Of a stretch of 64,000 bases of DNA, positions 35,124 through 43,690 are shown piece by piece. Every line of letters starts with the position of its first letter. The first letter of the stretch is position 1. Both the position numbers and the translations under genes were made by a program. Source of the stretch: an uncultured Clostridia bacterium (GTDB taxonomy: Bacteria; Bacillota; Clostridia; Oscillospirales; Ruminococcaceae); assembly GCA_947624375.1 (NCBI GenBank), contig CANQKD010000002.1, forward strand, positions 62,001 to 126,000. Direction: 5' to 3'. The notes below the pieces were generated by a model that was not told the DNA's origin, did not search any database, and worked only from the letters and a program-made list of their open reading frames with translations.

Positions 35124-36038
35124 TCAATCAAACAGAGCCTCTACAAAATCGTGCGTATCAAAGGCTTGGATATCCTCTATCTTCTCGCCGACGGTGACAA
35201 GCTTTACCGGCACTTTAAGCTCATCGGTAATGGATATGATTATGCCGCCTTTTGCTGTGCCGTCAAGCTTTGTTAAGATTATGCCTGTGATGTCGGCTGC
35301 CTCGTTGAACTGCCGCGCCTGATTTACAGCGTTCTGACCCGTGTTTGCATCCAGCGCGAGAAGCACTTCAAGAGAGCAGTCCTCAGCCTGCTTATGCACA
35401 ATTCGCGATATTTTTTTCAGCTCGTCCATAAGGTTTTTCTTGTTGTGCAGTCTGCCGGCGGTATCGCAGATAACAACATCTGCTTTTCTTGCCTTTGCTG
35501 CTGTAAGGGCATCGAAAACCACCGCGGCAGGGTCGCCGCCCTCGTTGTGCTTTATTATGTCAACTCCTGCGCGCTGTGTCCACACCTCAAGCTGGTCAAT
35601 TGCCGCCGCTCTGAAAGTATCAGCCGCCGCGACTATTACCTTTTTGCCCTCGTTTTTCAGCTGATATGCCAGCTTGCCTATGGCGGTGGTCTTGCCAACG
35701 CCGTTCACGCCTATGACAAGTATCACAGACGGCACTGTTTCCATGTCAAGCGGCTGCGGCTCACCGAGAAGCTCCTCGATTATCTCTTTGAGCATATCCA
35801 TTATCTTCTCAGGCTCTTTAACGCCATTTTCTTTAACTCTCTGCCTCAGCATATCGCATATCTTCATGGAAGTTTCAGCGCCTATATCGCACATGATAAG
35901 CGTTTCTTCAAGCTCTTCAAAAAGCTCCTCGTCTATTTTTGTAAACTTGTTGAGCAGCCTTGCTATGCCGCCTATCAGAGAATTTTTTGTTTTTGAAAGA
36001 CCGTTTCTGAGTTTTTCAAACAATCCCACTTTGATCAC
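35124..36038 (-). CDS. ftsY: Signal recognition particle receptor FtsY
   Basis: A 304-aa SRP receptor GTPase that delivers ribosome-nascent-chain complexes to the membrane. The NG domain is complete: GVNGVGKTTAIGKLA (G1), ADTFRAAAIDQLEVW, DTAGRLHNKKNL (G3) and TKLDGTAKGG (G4). The acidic A domain of enterobacterial FtsY is absent, as usual in Firmicutes. It lies 10 bp after smc. Confidence 0.96.
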   Translation of the reverse strand: MIKVGLFEKLRNGLSKTKNSLIGGIARLLNKFTKIDEELFEELEETLIMCDIGAETSMKICDMLRQRVKENGVKEPEKIMDMLKEIIEELLGEPQPLDMETVPSVILVIGVNGVGKTTAIGKLAYQLKNEGKKVIVAAADTFRAAAIDQLEVWTQRAGVDIIKHNEGGDPAAVVFDALTAAKARKADVVICDTAGRLHNKKNLMDELKKISRIVHKQAEDCSLEVLLALDANTGQNAVNQARQFNEAADITGIILTKLDGTAKGGIIISITDELKVPVKLVTVGEKIEDIQAFDTHDFVEALFD

Positions 36039-36048
36039 CTCTTAAATA

Positions 36049-39000
36049 TCAGCTTTCGCCGCCGTCCGCACTCTGCGCCTGATCGACGGTCATTTTCAGC
36101 AGGCGCGACACGCCCTTTTCCTGCATGGTAACGCCGTAGAGCACGTCGGCTTCTTCCATAGTACCGCGCCTGTGTGTTATGGCTATAAACTGCGTTTTAT
36201 CTGTAAACCGCCGCAGATACTGCGCATATTTTGCAACGTTCACATCGTCAAGCGCCGCCTCTATCTCGTCCAGCAGGCAAAACGGTGACGGCTTCACCGT
36301 AAGTATGGCAAAGTATATCGCGATCGCCACAAACGCCTGTTCGCCGCCCGAAAGCAGCGAGAGGTTCTTTATCACCTTGCCCGGCGGTGCAACGCGTATC
36401 TCTATGCCGCTTTCAAGAATATCGTCGGGGGCTTCAAGCAAAAGTTCTGCCTTGCCGCCGCCGAAAAGCTCCGAAAAAATTCTCTTGAAATTTAAATTTA
36501 TCTTTTCAAAACTTTCGGTGAACATATTCTTCATGTTCTCGGTAAGCTCCGCGATGAGCTTTTCAAGGTCGCGCTTTGAGCCCGTAACGTCTTTGAGCTG
36601 ACCCGACAAAAACTCGTATCTTTCCGAGACTTCGCGGTATTCTTCTATCGCGCCTAAGTTTACATTTCCAAGGCGCTTTATCTTATTACGAAGTTCTGCA
36701 AGCCGCTTATTTGCAGCCGAAATATCTTCAAGCGGCTGACTTTTTTCGTCTGCCTCGCTTTTTGTCAGCGAATACTGCTCCCACAGCGAGGATATTATTT
36801 TATCATATTCCTCCTGCACTGCCGCCTGCTTTTCCGAAGTTCTCGCTATATCCTGCGAGAGCTTTTCGCGCGTGTCATTCCTGACTTTCAAAAGCGCTCT
36901 TTGCTGTGCGGCAAGCTCGTCCAATCGTTTATGCTCAGCCTGTTTTACCCTGATATCGCTGTTTATCTTTTCTATCCTGCCGTCCTTGTCGGACATGGAA
37001 TTTTTAATGCTCTCTATCTCGCGCTTTTTGTCTTCTATCAAGGCAAGCTGTGTTTTTATCTGCTCTTCAAGAGAATCTCTGTCCCTGCCAAGGTCGCTGA
37101 TGCTTTCTTCCAGCTGCTTTGCCATATCAAAATGCATCTGCATATCTTTTTCAAGTGATACCCTTTGCAGCCTCATCTGCGAGAGTTTTTCCGCAAGCGC
37201 TTCACGCTCGGCGCGGCTGTCGGTGCGGCTTTGCTGAGAAGCCTCAAGCTCTTTTTCCTTTTCAGCCGCCTGCTGATTTACTTTTGCAAGTTCGTCTGCG
37301 GCGTTTTGGCTGTCGCTCTCGTTTACTTTAAGCCTCTCGGCAAGCTTTGCGGTCTGCCTGTCAAGGTCTTCTATACGTTCATCTAGCCTGTCGCGCATTT
37401 CGGTAATAAGCTTCAGCTCGCCCTCGGTCTTTATGATGTCCGTATTGCGCTGAGTTATTATCTCGCTTTGCGCCTCGCTGTCGGCGACAAGTTTGTCATG
37501 CTCCTGTTTCAGCCTGCGCAGAGAATTATCCAGCTCTTTCTTTTTGGTACCCAGCTCTTCTATCTGCGCGCTTAAGTTTTCTATCTCGCTTCTTCTTGTA
37601 AGTATGCCCGAAGAACTTGCCGCGCTGCCGCCGGTGAAAGAACCGCCTGCGTTTATCACCTGACCGTCAAGCGTTACAATTCTGAAACGGTAGCCAAATT
37701 TTCTAGCCATTATTGTAGCCATATCTAGGTCTTCCGCCACCACTGTCGTACCCAGAACAGAAAGCACTATTTCTTCCAGCCGCTTATCGTATGTAACAAG
37801 CTGGTTCGCCATTGCCACATAGCCCTCGCAGGAGGACGGGTCAACGCCGCTAAGCCTTCTGCCCTTTACCGAAGTTATCGGCAGAAAAGTCGCTCTGCCT
37901 ATTTTTTCTTCTTTAAGAAAGCGAATGCACCTTTTAGCTGTGTCTTCATTTTCAACTACTATATTCTGTATTGCCGCTCCCAGGGCGGTCTCTATCGCTG
38001 TAGAATACTTCTGCTCGGTGGTCACAAGCTGTGCCAGAGAACCCAGCACGCCGCTTATTCTGCCCTGCTTTGAGGCGTTCATCACCTGTTTTACGCTTCT
38101 TGAAAAACCTTCCATAGAATTTTCAAGGTCGCTGAGAATTTTAAGCCTTTGCGCTTTTTCACGCGCGGCGCTGTCACACTTGTCATACTCGCCCTGAACT
38201 TTTGAGAGCTCTGCCTTTTTGCTGCCCAGCAGCATGGTGTAGCCCTCCAGCATATTCTTCGCTTCATCAAGCTGATCTTTGCTTTCAAAAAGCGTTTTGT
38301 CAAGAGCCTTTTTCTCCTCGGTGCGCCTCTCGTATTCTTTCTCGGTATTCTTTTTTTCTTCAAGAAGACTGTCACTTTGCTCTGCTATATCGGCTGCGGT
38401 ATTTTTGCAGTTTTCTATAATGAAAGAAAGCTCCGACGAGCGCATATACAAAGCGTTTATCTGCGCTGTCTGCTCCGATTCTTCCTTGCGTGCATCGCTG
38501 TCGCGCTTTAGTATCTCGTCAAACTCTTTCTCGCAGCCCAAAATTTCGCCGTCAAGGGTGTCTATATCGCTTTGAGCCGCTGCCGCTTCTTTGAGTTTTT
38601 CATCATGCTGGGCGGCAAGCTTATCAGCCGAAAGGAACGACTGCTCTATACGCTGCCTTATATCTTCAATACTCTCGCTTATATGCGAAATATCGTTTTC
38701 TAAAACCGCCGTCTGCGACATTGCCTGAGAGCTTTCAAGCTCTATATTATGTATCTTTTCGCGAAGATCTTCAATATCGCCGGTGCACTGCGCGGCTTTC
38801 ATAAGGTTATCCTCAATGCTGTTTTCAAGCTCCTGCGCTTCCTTGCAGCTGTCTGCATACTGAGAATTAACATCTTCAAGCCTCTGTGAAAGAGAATTTA
38901 CCGCATCTTTCATCTCATTAAGGCGGTGCACCCACACGGAAATTTCAAGCTGCTGTTTTTCATCGTCAAGCACCTTGAAAGCCTTTGCCTTTTCAGACTG

Positions 39001-39621
39001 CGCTTTCAGCGGCTCGATTCTGCTTTCAAGCTCGCCTATGATATCTGTAAGCCTTAAAATGTTGTCCTCGGCGGCAACCAGCCTTTTTTCAGCCTGTGTT
39101 TTTTTATACCGAAATTTTGAAACGCCTGCCGCTTCCTCAAATATCTCACGCCGCTCATTTGATCTGCCGGAGACTATCTCCGAGATTCTGCCCTGCCCTA
39201 TTATCGAATAGCCGTCTCTGCCAAGACCGGTATCCATAAACAGCTCTACTATATCTTTCAGCCTTACCTGTTCACCGTTTATTATATACTCGCTCTCGCC
39301 GCTGCGGTACAGCTTTCTCGTTACCGAAACAACGTCGTTTTCAACGCCTAAGCTGCGGTCGGTATTGTCGATATTCAGCGTTGCGGCTGCAAAACCCACC
39401 GCCTTGCGCTTTTCCGTGCCGGTGAAGATAACGTCCTCCATTTTGCCGCCGCGCAGCGTTTTTGTAGACTGCTCGCCCATTACCCAGCGCATGGCATCGC
39501 CTATATTGCTCTTGCCGCTGCCGTTAGGTCCTACAACGCCCGTTATGCCCTTGCCGAACTCTAGTTTTACCTTGTCGGGAAAGGATTTGAAGCCTTGTAA
39601 TTCCAAAGAAATAAGCTGCAT
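36049..39621 (-). CDS. smc: Chromosome segregation ATPase SMC
   Basis: A 1190-aa condensin core. The N-terminal head carries Walker A GPNGSGKSNIGDAMRW. Two long coiled coils (about 165-500 and 670-1020) flank a hinge (about 510-660, with the GGSFTGGSA segment). The C-terminal head has the ABC signature LSGGEQAFVAIAI and Walker B CLLDEIEAALDD. The length is normal. It organises and segregates the chromosome with ScpA and ScpB, which are not in the window. It is 4 bp after the radical SAM gene. Confidence 0.97.
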   Translation of the reverse strand: MQLISLELQGFKSFPDKVKLEFGKGITGVVGPNGSGKSNIGDAMRWVMGEQSTKTLRGGKMEDVIFTGTEKRKAVGFAAATLNIDNTDRSLGVENDVVSVTRKLYRSGESEYIINGEQVRLKDIVELFMDTGLGRDGYSIIGQGRISEIVSGRSNERREIFEEAAGVSKFRYKKTQAEKRLVAAEDNILRLTDIIGELESRIEPLKAQSEKAKAFKVLDDEKQQLEISVWVHRLNEMKDAVNSLSQRLEDVNSQYADSCKEAQELENSIEDNLMKAAQCTGDIEDLREKIHNIELESSQAMSQTAVLENDISHISESIEDIRQRIEQSFLSADKLAAQHDEKLKEAAAAQSDIDTLDGEILGCEKEFDEILKRDSDARKEESEQTAQINALYMRSSELSFIIENCKNTAADIAEQSDSLLEEKKNTEKEYERRTEEKKALDKTLFESKDQLDEAKNMLEGYTMLLGSKKAELSKVQGEYDKCDSAAREKAQRLKILSDLENSMEGFSRSVKQVMNASKQGRISGVLGSLAQLVTTEQKYSTAIETALGAAIQNIVVENEDTAKRCIRFLKEEKIGRATFLPITSVKGRRLSGVDPSSCEGYVAMANQLVTYDKRLEEIVLSVLGTTVVAEDLDMATIMARKFGYRFRIVTLDGQVINAGGSFTGGSAASSSGILTRRSEIENLSAQIEELGTKKKELDNSLRRLKQEHDKLVADSEAQSEIITQRNTDIIKTEGELKLITEMRDRLDERIEDLDRQTAKLAERLKVNESDSQNAADELAKVNQQAAEKEKELEASQQSRTDSRAEREALAEKLSQMRLQRVSLEKDMQMHFDMAKQLEESISDLGRDRDSLEEQIKTQLALIEDKKREIESIKNSMSDKDGRIEKINSDIRVKQAEHKRLDELAAQQRALLKVRNDTREKLSQDIARTSEKQAAVQEEYDKIISSLWEQYSLTKSEADEKSQPLEDISAANKRLAELRNKIKRLGNVNLGAIEEYREVSERYEFLSGQLKDVTGSKRDLEKLIAELTENMKNMFTESFEKINLNFKRIFSELFGGGKAELLLEAPDDILESGIEIRVAPPGKVIKNLSLLSGGEQAFVAIAIYFAILTVKPSPFCLLDEIEAALDDVNVAKYAQYLRRFTDKTQFIAITHRRGTMEEADVLYGVTMQEKGVSRLLKMTVDQAQSADGGES

Positions 39622-39625
39622 CTGC

Positions 39626-40630
39626 TCACCGCCGTTCTAAAAGTTTAACTTCCTCTGTCTGCTCATTATCACAGACGATCTTTATATATATGCCTTTTTT
39701 CGCAAAATATTCTGTATTGCTTTTTTTATGACCTGCCGCTTTGCTCATATTTTCCTGCCGAACTGACAGAACCACTTCGCCGCCGTTTATATCGTTTTCC
39801 AAAAGTATCTTCTCTATCTTTTGTTTGTAAACTTCGCTTTCGCAAAGTTCTCTGAACGCCTGATGATAATACCCTGCGACCATATCGCGCTCTACAAACT
39901 CAGAAGAATGCAGACCGCACTTTATAACGCGTATGCCGTTTTCTTCAAAAAGCAAAAGAAGCTCAGCGCACAGTTTTACCATATCTTCAAAAGGTGAAAG
40001 AACATAGTCGCCCTGCAAAAAAAGCTGTGCCAGGTGCGTGCCTTTCAAAACCACCGTCGGGTAGATCCTCACGGTGTCTGGTGCAAGCTGTACAATTTTT
40101 TGTGCAGTTGCCATATCGCTTTGCAAGGTGCTTTTATACAGACCCGTCATCATCTGCAAGCCGAGTTCAAAGCCGCTTTGCTTTATAAGATATGAAGCGT
40201 TCACTACATCTTCCGCTGTATGACCGCGCTCGTTAGCAAAAAGCACTTCGTCATTCATCGACTGCGCGCCCAGCTCTATTGCTGTAACGCCAAACTTTTT
40301 AAGTATCTGCAAAACTTCTTCATCTATATAATCGGGGCGGGTAGATACGCGTATACCGCAAAATTTACCGCTGCCTACAAACTCACTTGCCGCCTGCAAA
40401 AGCTGTATCATATACCCTCTGGGTATCGCAGTAAAACTGCCGCCGAAAAATGCTATCTCGGTATTTTCGGGGTGCGTTATCTGCTTCAGCGCGCCCTCGC
40501 ACACGGTTTTTACTTCGTCTGCGGTGGGGGCTTTCTGCGCGCCGCTTATTGTGTGCTGGTCGCAAAACGCGCACTTATGGGGGCAGCCGATATGCGGCAC
40601 AAAGATCGATATATTGTTATGCTTGGTCAT
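39626..40630 (-). CDS. Radical SAM protein (Elp3/MiaB/NifB superfamily)
   Basis: A 334-aa protein with the radical SAM cluster motif CPHKCAFC (Cys16, Cys20, Cys23), followed by FFGGSFTAIP and the RVSTRPDYID segment. It resembles the Elp3-like and YhcC-type coproporphyrinogen-oxidase-like groups, but lacks the Elp3 acetyltransferase domain; the reaction is not established. Its start overlaps the rnc stop by 14 bp. Insertion of such a gene between rnc and smc is common in Clostridia. Confidence 0.85.
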   Translation of the reverse strand: MTKHNNISIFVPHIGCPHKCAFCDQHTISGAQKAPTADEVKTVCEGALKQITHPENTEIAFFGGSFTAIPRGYMIQLLQAASEFVGSGKFCGIRVSTRPDYIDEEVLQILKKFGVTAIELGAQSMNDEVLFANERGHTAEDVVNASYLIKQSGFELGLQMMTGLYKSTLQSDMATAQKIVQLAPDTVRIYPTVVLKGTHLAQLFLQGDYVLSPFEDMVKLCAELLLLFEENGIRVIKCGLHSSEFVERDMVAGYYHQAFRELCESEVYKQKIEKILLENDINGGEVVLSVRQENMSKAAGHKKSNTEYFAKKGIYIKIVCDNEQTEEVKLLERR

Positions 40631-41321
40631 ACTTATAGCCCATGAGTGTAAGAGCCTCTTTCGCCGCCTGCTGTTCCGCGCTTTTTTTTGATGGTCCGGT
40701 GCCCGTGCCTATGACGTTTGAATTTAGCATAACGTTTACGGTAAACTTCTTGTCATGCGCAGGACCGCTCTCGGCGGCAAGTACATATTCTACCCTTTCT
40801 TCGGGGTTTTTCTGAACTATCTCTTGCAGCCTTGTTTTATAGTCGCAAAAAGAAACATTCTCGCGGTGGTGAAAATCTTTCGGCATAAAGCGCAGGATAT
40901 GCTTTGCCGCAGGCTCCATTCCGCCGTCAAGATATATAGCCGCAATGACCGCTTCAAAGGCATCGGAAACTATTGACGGGCGATTCCTTCCGCCTGAGTT
41001 TTCCTCGCCTTTGCCCAGCATTATGTGCTGACCGAGGTCAATTTCCTTTGCAAATTCAAAAAGCGCTTTTTCACACACAAGAGACGCTCTCAGCTTTGAA
41101 AGCTCGCCCTCGGGCATCTTCTGCTCGTGGTGAAAAATATAGCTGGATACGACTATTGAAAGCACCGAATCGCCCAGAAATTCGAGCCTTTCGTTGCTTT
41201 TTCTGCCGCTTTTCTCATTCGCAAAAGAACTGTGCGACAGCGCCTCATACAAAAGCGCCTCGTTCTTGAAATGATAGCCTATCTTCTCCTGAAACTGCTC
41301 TAAATTGCTTTGTTCGTTCAT
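40617..41321 (-). CDS. rnc: Ribonuclease III
   Basis: A 234-aa double-strand-specific endoribonuclease for rRNA and mRNA processing. The signature ERLEFLGDSVLSIVVS is present with catalytic acidic residues, and VSDAFEAVIAAIYLDGG holds the second pair. The C-terminal double-stranded RNA-binding domain begins near YKTRLQEIVQ and ends in KKSAEQQAAKEAL. It lies 18 bp after plsX; the usual acpP between them is missing. Confidence 0.96.
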   Translation of the reverse strand: MNEQSNLEQFQEKIGYHFKNEALLYEALSHSSFANEKSGRKSNERLEFLGDSVLSIVVSSYIFHHEQKMPEGELSKLRASLVCEKALFEFAKEIDLGQHIMLGKGEENSGGRNRPSIVSDAFEAVIAAIYLDGGMEPAAKHILRFMPKDFHHRENVSFCDYKTRLQEIVQKNPEERVEYVLAAESGPAHDKKFTVNVMLNSNVIGTGTGPSKKSAEQQAAKEALTLMGYKYDQA

Positions 41322-41339
41322 AATATCAGCTCCGATAAT

Positions 41340-42359
41340 TTACTGCTCTATATTTGCTTTTTCTTTCTGCTTCAAGGCTTCAAGCTCTTTTTGCATGGCG
41401 TTTATAACGTTGCCCTGCGTGAACTTCTTTGCCTGACGAACGGCGTTGAATATGGCTTTTTCGTCAGAACTGCCGTGCGCTTTTATAACGGGTCGTTTTG
41501 TGCCCAAAAGCGGTGCGCCGCCGTATTCTTTATAGTCCATGCGCTTTCTGAACGCCTTGACATTTTTAAGCATGAATGCCGCGCCTATCTTTGAAAGAAT
41601 ACTGCTGGTGAGCAGCTTTTTCAGCTCATCGCCGAAAAACTTGCCCATGCCCTCATAAAGTTTCAGCAGCATATTGCCGGTGTAGCCGTCGGCGACGACA
41701 ACACTGCAATCGCCTTTAGGCAGATCACGCGATTCTATATTACCTATAAAATTAAGCTGAGATTCTTGCAGAAGCTTATAGCTCTCGCGCTCCAGCTCTC
41801 TGCCCTTTGATTCCTCCGCGCCTATATTTGCAAGACCTACCGTAGGTTTGTTCACTTTCATGACCTTTTCCATATAGATGCTGCCCATTGTGGCAAACTG
41901 CACCATGGTATCTGGATTGCAGCTCACCTTTGCGCCGCAGTCAAGCAGCATAAACGGCTGTGAAGCAGCAGGCAGAAGTGTTGCCAGCGCCAGAGGCACG
42001 CCCCTTGTAACGCTCTTTACATAATACTGCGCGCCAACCACCAGCGCCGCAGTTGAGCCTGCCGACACAAACGCATCCCCCTCGCCGTCCGCGACCATTT
42101 TAAGCCCTGCCGCCATAGAAGAATTGCTTTTAGCGCGGCAGACCGCTCTGGGGTCGTCGCATATCTCAACAACATCGGGCGCATGACGTATTGAAATGCC
42201 GCTTATATCAAGAGCGTTTTCCTGCGCGCAGGTCTTTATCTTTTCTTCATCACCCGTAAGCGTTATATCTACCTTGAGATACTCATGCGCTTTAAGAGCG
42301 CCTTTGATTATTTCGAGGGGTGCGTTATCCCCACCGAATGCATCTAAAACTATGTTCAT
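41340..42359 (-). CDS. plsX: Phosphate acyltransferase PlsX
   Basis: A 339-aa peripheral membrane enzyme making acyl-phosphate from acyl-ACP for phospholipid synthesis. It opens with NIVLDAFGGDNAP and contains ALATLLPAASQPFMLLDCGA, followed by VADGYTGNMLLKLYEG, all typical. The ATG at 42359 is chosen because AAAGGAG stands properly before it; the GTG three codons upstream overlaps that site. It starts 2 bp past the trmFO stop. No fapR, acpP or fabD neighbours are present. Confidence 0.95.
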   Translation of the reverse strand: MNIVLDAFGGDNAPLEIIKGALKAHEYLKVDITLTGDEEKIKTCAQENALDISGISIRHAPDVVEICDDPRAVCRAKSNSSMAAGLKMVADGEGDAFVSAGSTAALVVGAQYYVKSVTRGVPLALATLLPAASQPFMLLDCGAKVSCNPDTMVQFATMGSIYMEKVMKVNKPTVGLANIGAEESKGRELERESYKLLQESQLNFIGNIESRDLPKGDCSVVVADGYTGNMLLKLYEGMGKFFGDELKKLLTSSILSKIGAAFMLKNVKAFRKRMDYKEYGGAPLLGTKRPVIKAHGSSDEKAIFNAVRQAKKFTQGNVINAMQKELEALKQKEKANIEQ

Positions 42360-42361
42360 TG

Positions 42362-43690
42362 TCAACACTCCTTTTCAGCCTGTTGTATGACATTTTCAAG
42401 CTCTTTCAGACCACGCTGCGCCAGAAGAGCATATCTTTCCTGTTTGTTTTTCACTTTCTGAGAAAGCGGCGGCAGTATACCCATATTACAACCCATAGGC
42501 TGAAAGTCCGTCACGCTCTCATCGCTTACATATCTGCAAAGACAGCCGAGCATTGTGGTCTGCGGCAGTTTCAGTTCACTTTTGCCAAGCAGCCTTCTCG
42601 CCAGTGATAGCCCTGCGTAAATGCCGCTTGCCGCTGATTCTATATACCCCTCAACGCCCGTTATCTGTCCTGCAAAATAAATATTATCGTTATTTTTCAT
42701 ACAGAAATGCTCATCGAGAAGTTTAGGCGAATTTATAAAAGTATTGCGGTGCATAACGCCAAGGCGCAGAAACTCGGCATTTTCAAGACCGGGTATCATA
42801 GAGAAAACACGTTTCTGCTCGGGAAATTTCAGATTAGTCTGAAAGCCTACTATATTGTACATACTGCCCTGGGCGTTCTCGGCTCTAAGCTGCACCACCG
42901 CATAGGGGCGCTTGCCTGTTCTGGGGTCGGTAAGACCCACCGGTTTGAGAGGTCCGAAGCGCATGGTATCTTCGCCGCGCTTTGCAAGCACTTCAATAGG
43001 CATACAGCCCTCGTACACTTTGAAGCCGTCTTTAGAAAAATGCTCTTTGTCAAAGTCGTGGAGCTGCGCGCTTTCGGCAGATATAATGGCATTATAAAAC
43101 GCCATATATTCGTCCTTTTCCATGGGGCAGTTTATATAATCCGCATCGCCTCTGCCATATCTTGCGGCAAAGAAAGCTTTGTTCATATCGATGCTTTCAA
43201 ACGAAACTATCGGCGCGGCGGCATCGTGAAAATAAAGATAATCGCCGCACATTTTCTGTATGCTTTCCGCAAGCGGTTCACTGGTCAGCGGTCCTGTCGC
43301 GATTATTGTATAACCGTTTGGCACATCGCATACTTCCTGCGAAACACACTCAATAAGCTTATGCGCTTTTATACGCTCGGTGACAAGGTCTGAAAACTTC
43401 AATCTGTCCACCGCGAGAGCGCCGCCTGCCGAAACTCTTGAAAGGTCTGCGCACTGCATTGTAAGAGAATCAAGCAGCCGCATTTCCTGTTTCAGCATAC
43501 CTGCGGCAGAACCTATTCTCTCGGCTTTCAGCGAGTTGGAACAGACGAGTTCCGCAAAGCCCTGATATTTATGCGCAGGCGAATATTTTATCGGCTTCAT
43601 CTCAAAAAGTGTTACATTTATGCCTGCGTTTGCAAGCTGCCATGCCGCCTCGCACCCTGCAAGTCCTGCGCCTATGACATTAACCCTCAT
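42362..43690 (-). CDS. trmFO: tRNA uracil-54 methyltransferase TrmFO (folate-dependent)
   Basis: A 442-aa flavoenzyme making ribothymidine at position 54 of tRNA with methylenetetrahydrofolate. The N-terminal Rossmann motif VIGAGLAGCEAAWQLA binds FAD; YQGFAELVCSNSLKAE and YFAGQITGVEGYIESAASG are family signatures. The start at 43690 (MRVNVIGAG) has GGAGACGG upstream and overlaps the topA stop by 11 bp; the in-frame extension inside topA is not credible. The topA-trmFO order is normal for Firmicutes. Confidence 0.95.
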   Translation of the reverse strand: MRVNVIGAGLAGCEAAWQLANAGINVTLFEMKPIKYSPAHKYQGFAELVCSNSLKAERIGSAAGMLKQEMRLLDSLTMQCADLSRVSAGGALAVDRLKFSDLVTERIKAHKLIECVSQEVCDVPNGYTIIATGPLTSEPLAESIQKMCGDYLYFHDAAAPIVSFESIDMNKAFFAARYGRGDADYINCPMEKDEYMAFYNAIISAESAQLHDFDKEHFSKDGFKVYEGCMPIEVLAKRGEDTMRFGPLKPVGLTDPRTGKRPYAVVQLRAENAQGSMYNIVGFQTNLKFPEQKRVFSMIPGLENAEFLRLGVMHRNTFINSPKLLDEHFCMKNNDNIYFAGQITGVEGYIESAASGIYAGLSLARRLLGKSELKLPQTTMLGCLCRYVSDESVTDFQPMGCNMGILPPLSQKVKNKQERYALLAQRGLKELENVIQQAEKEC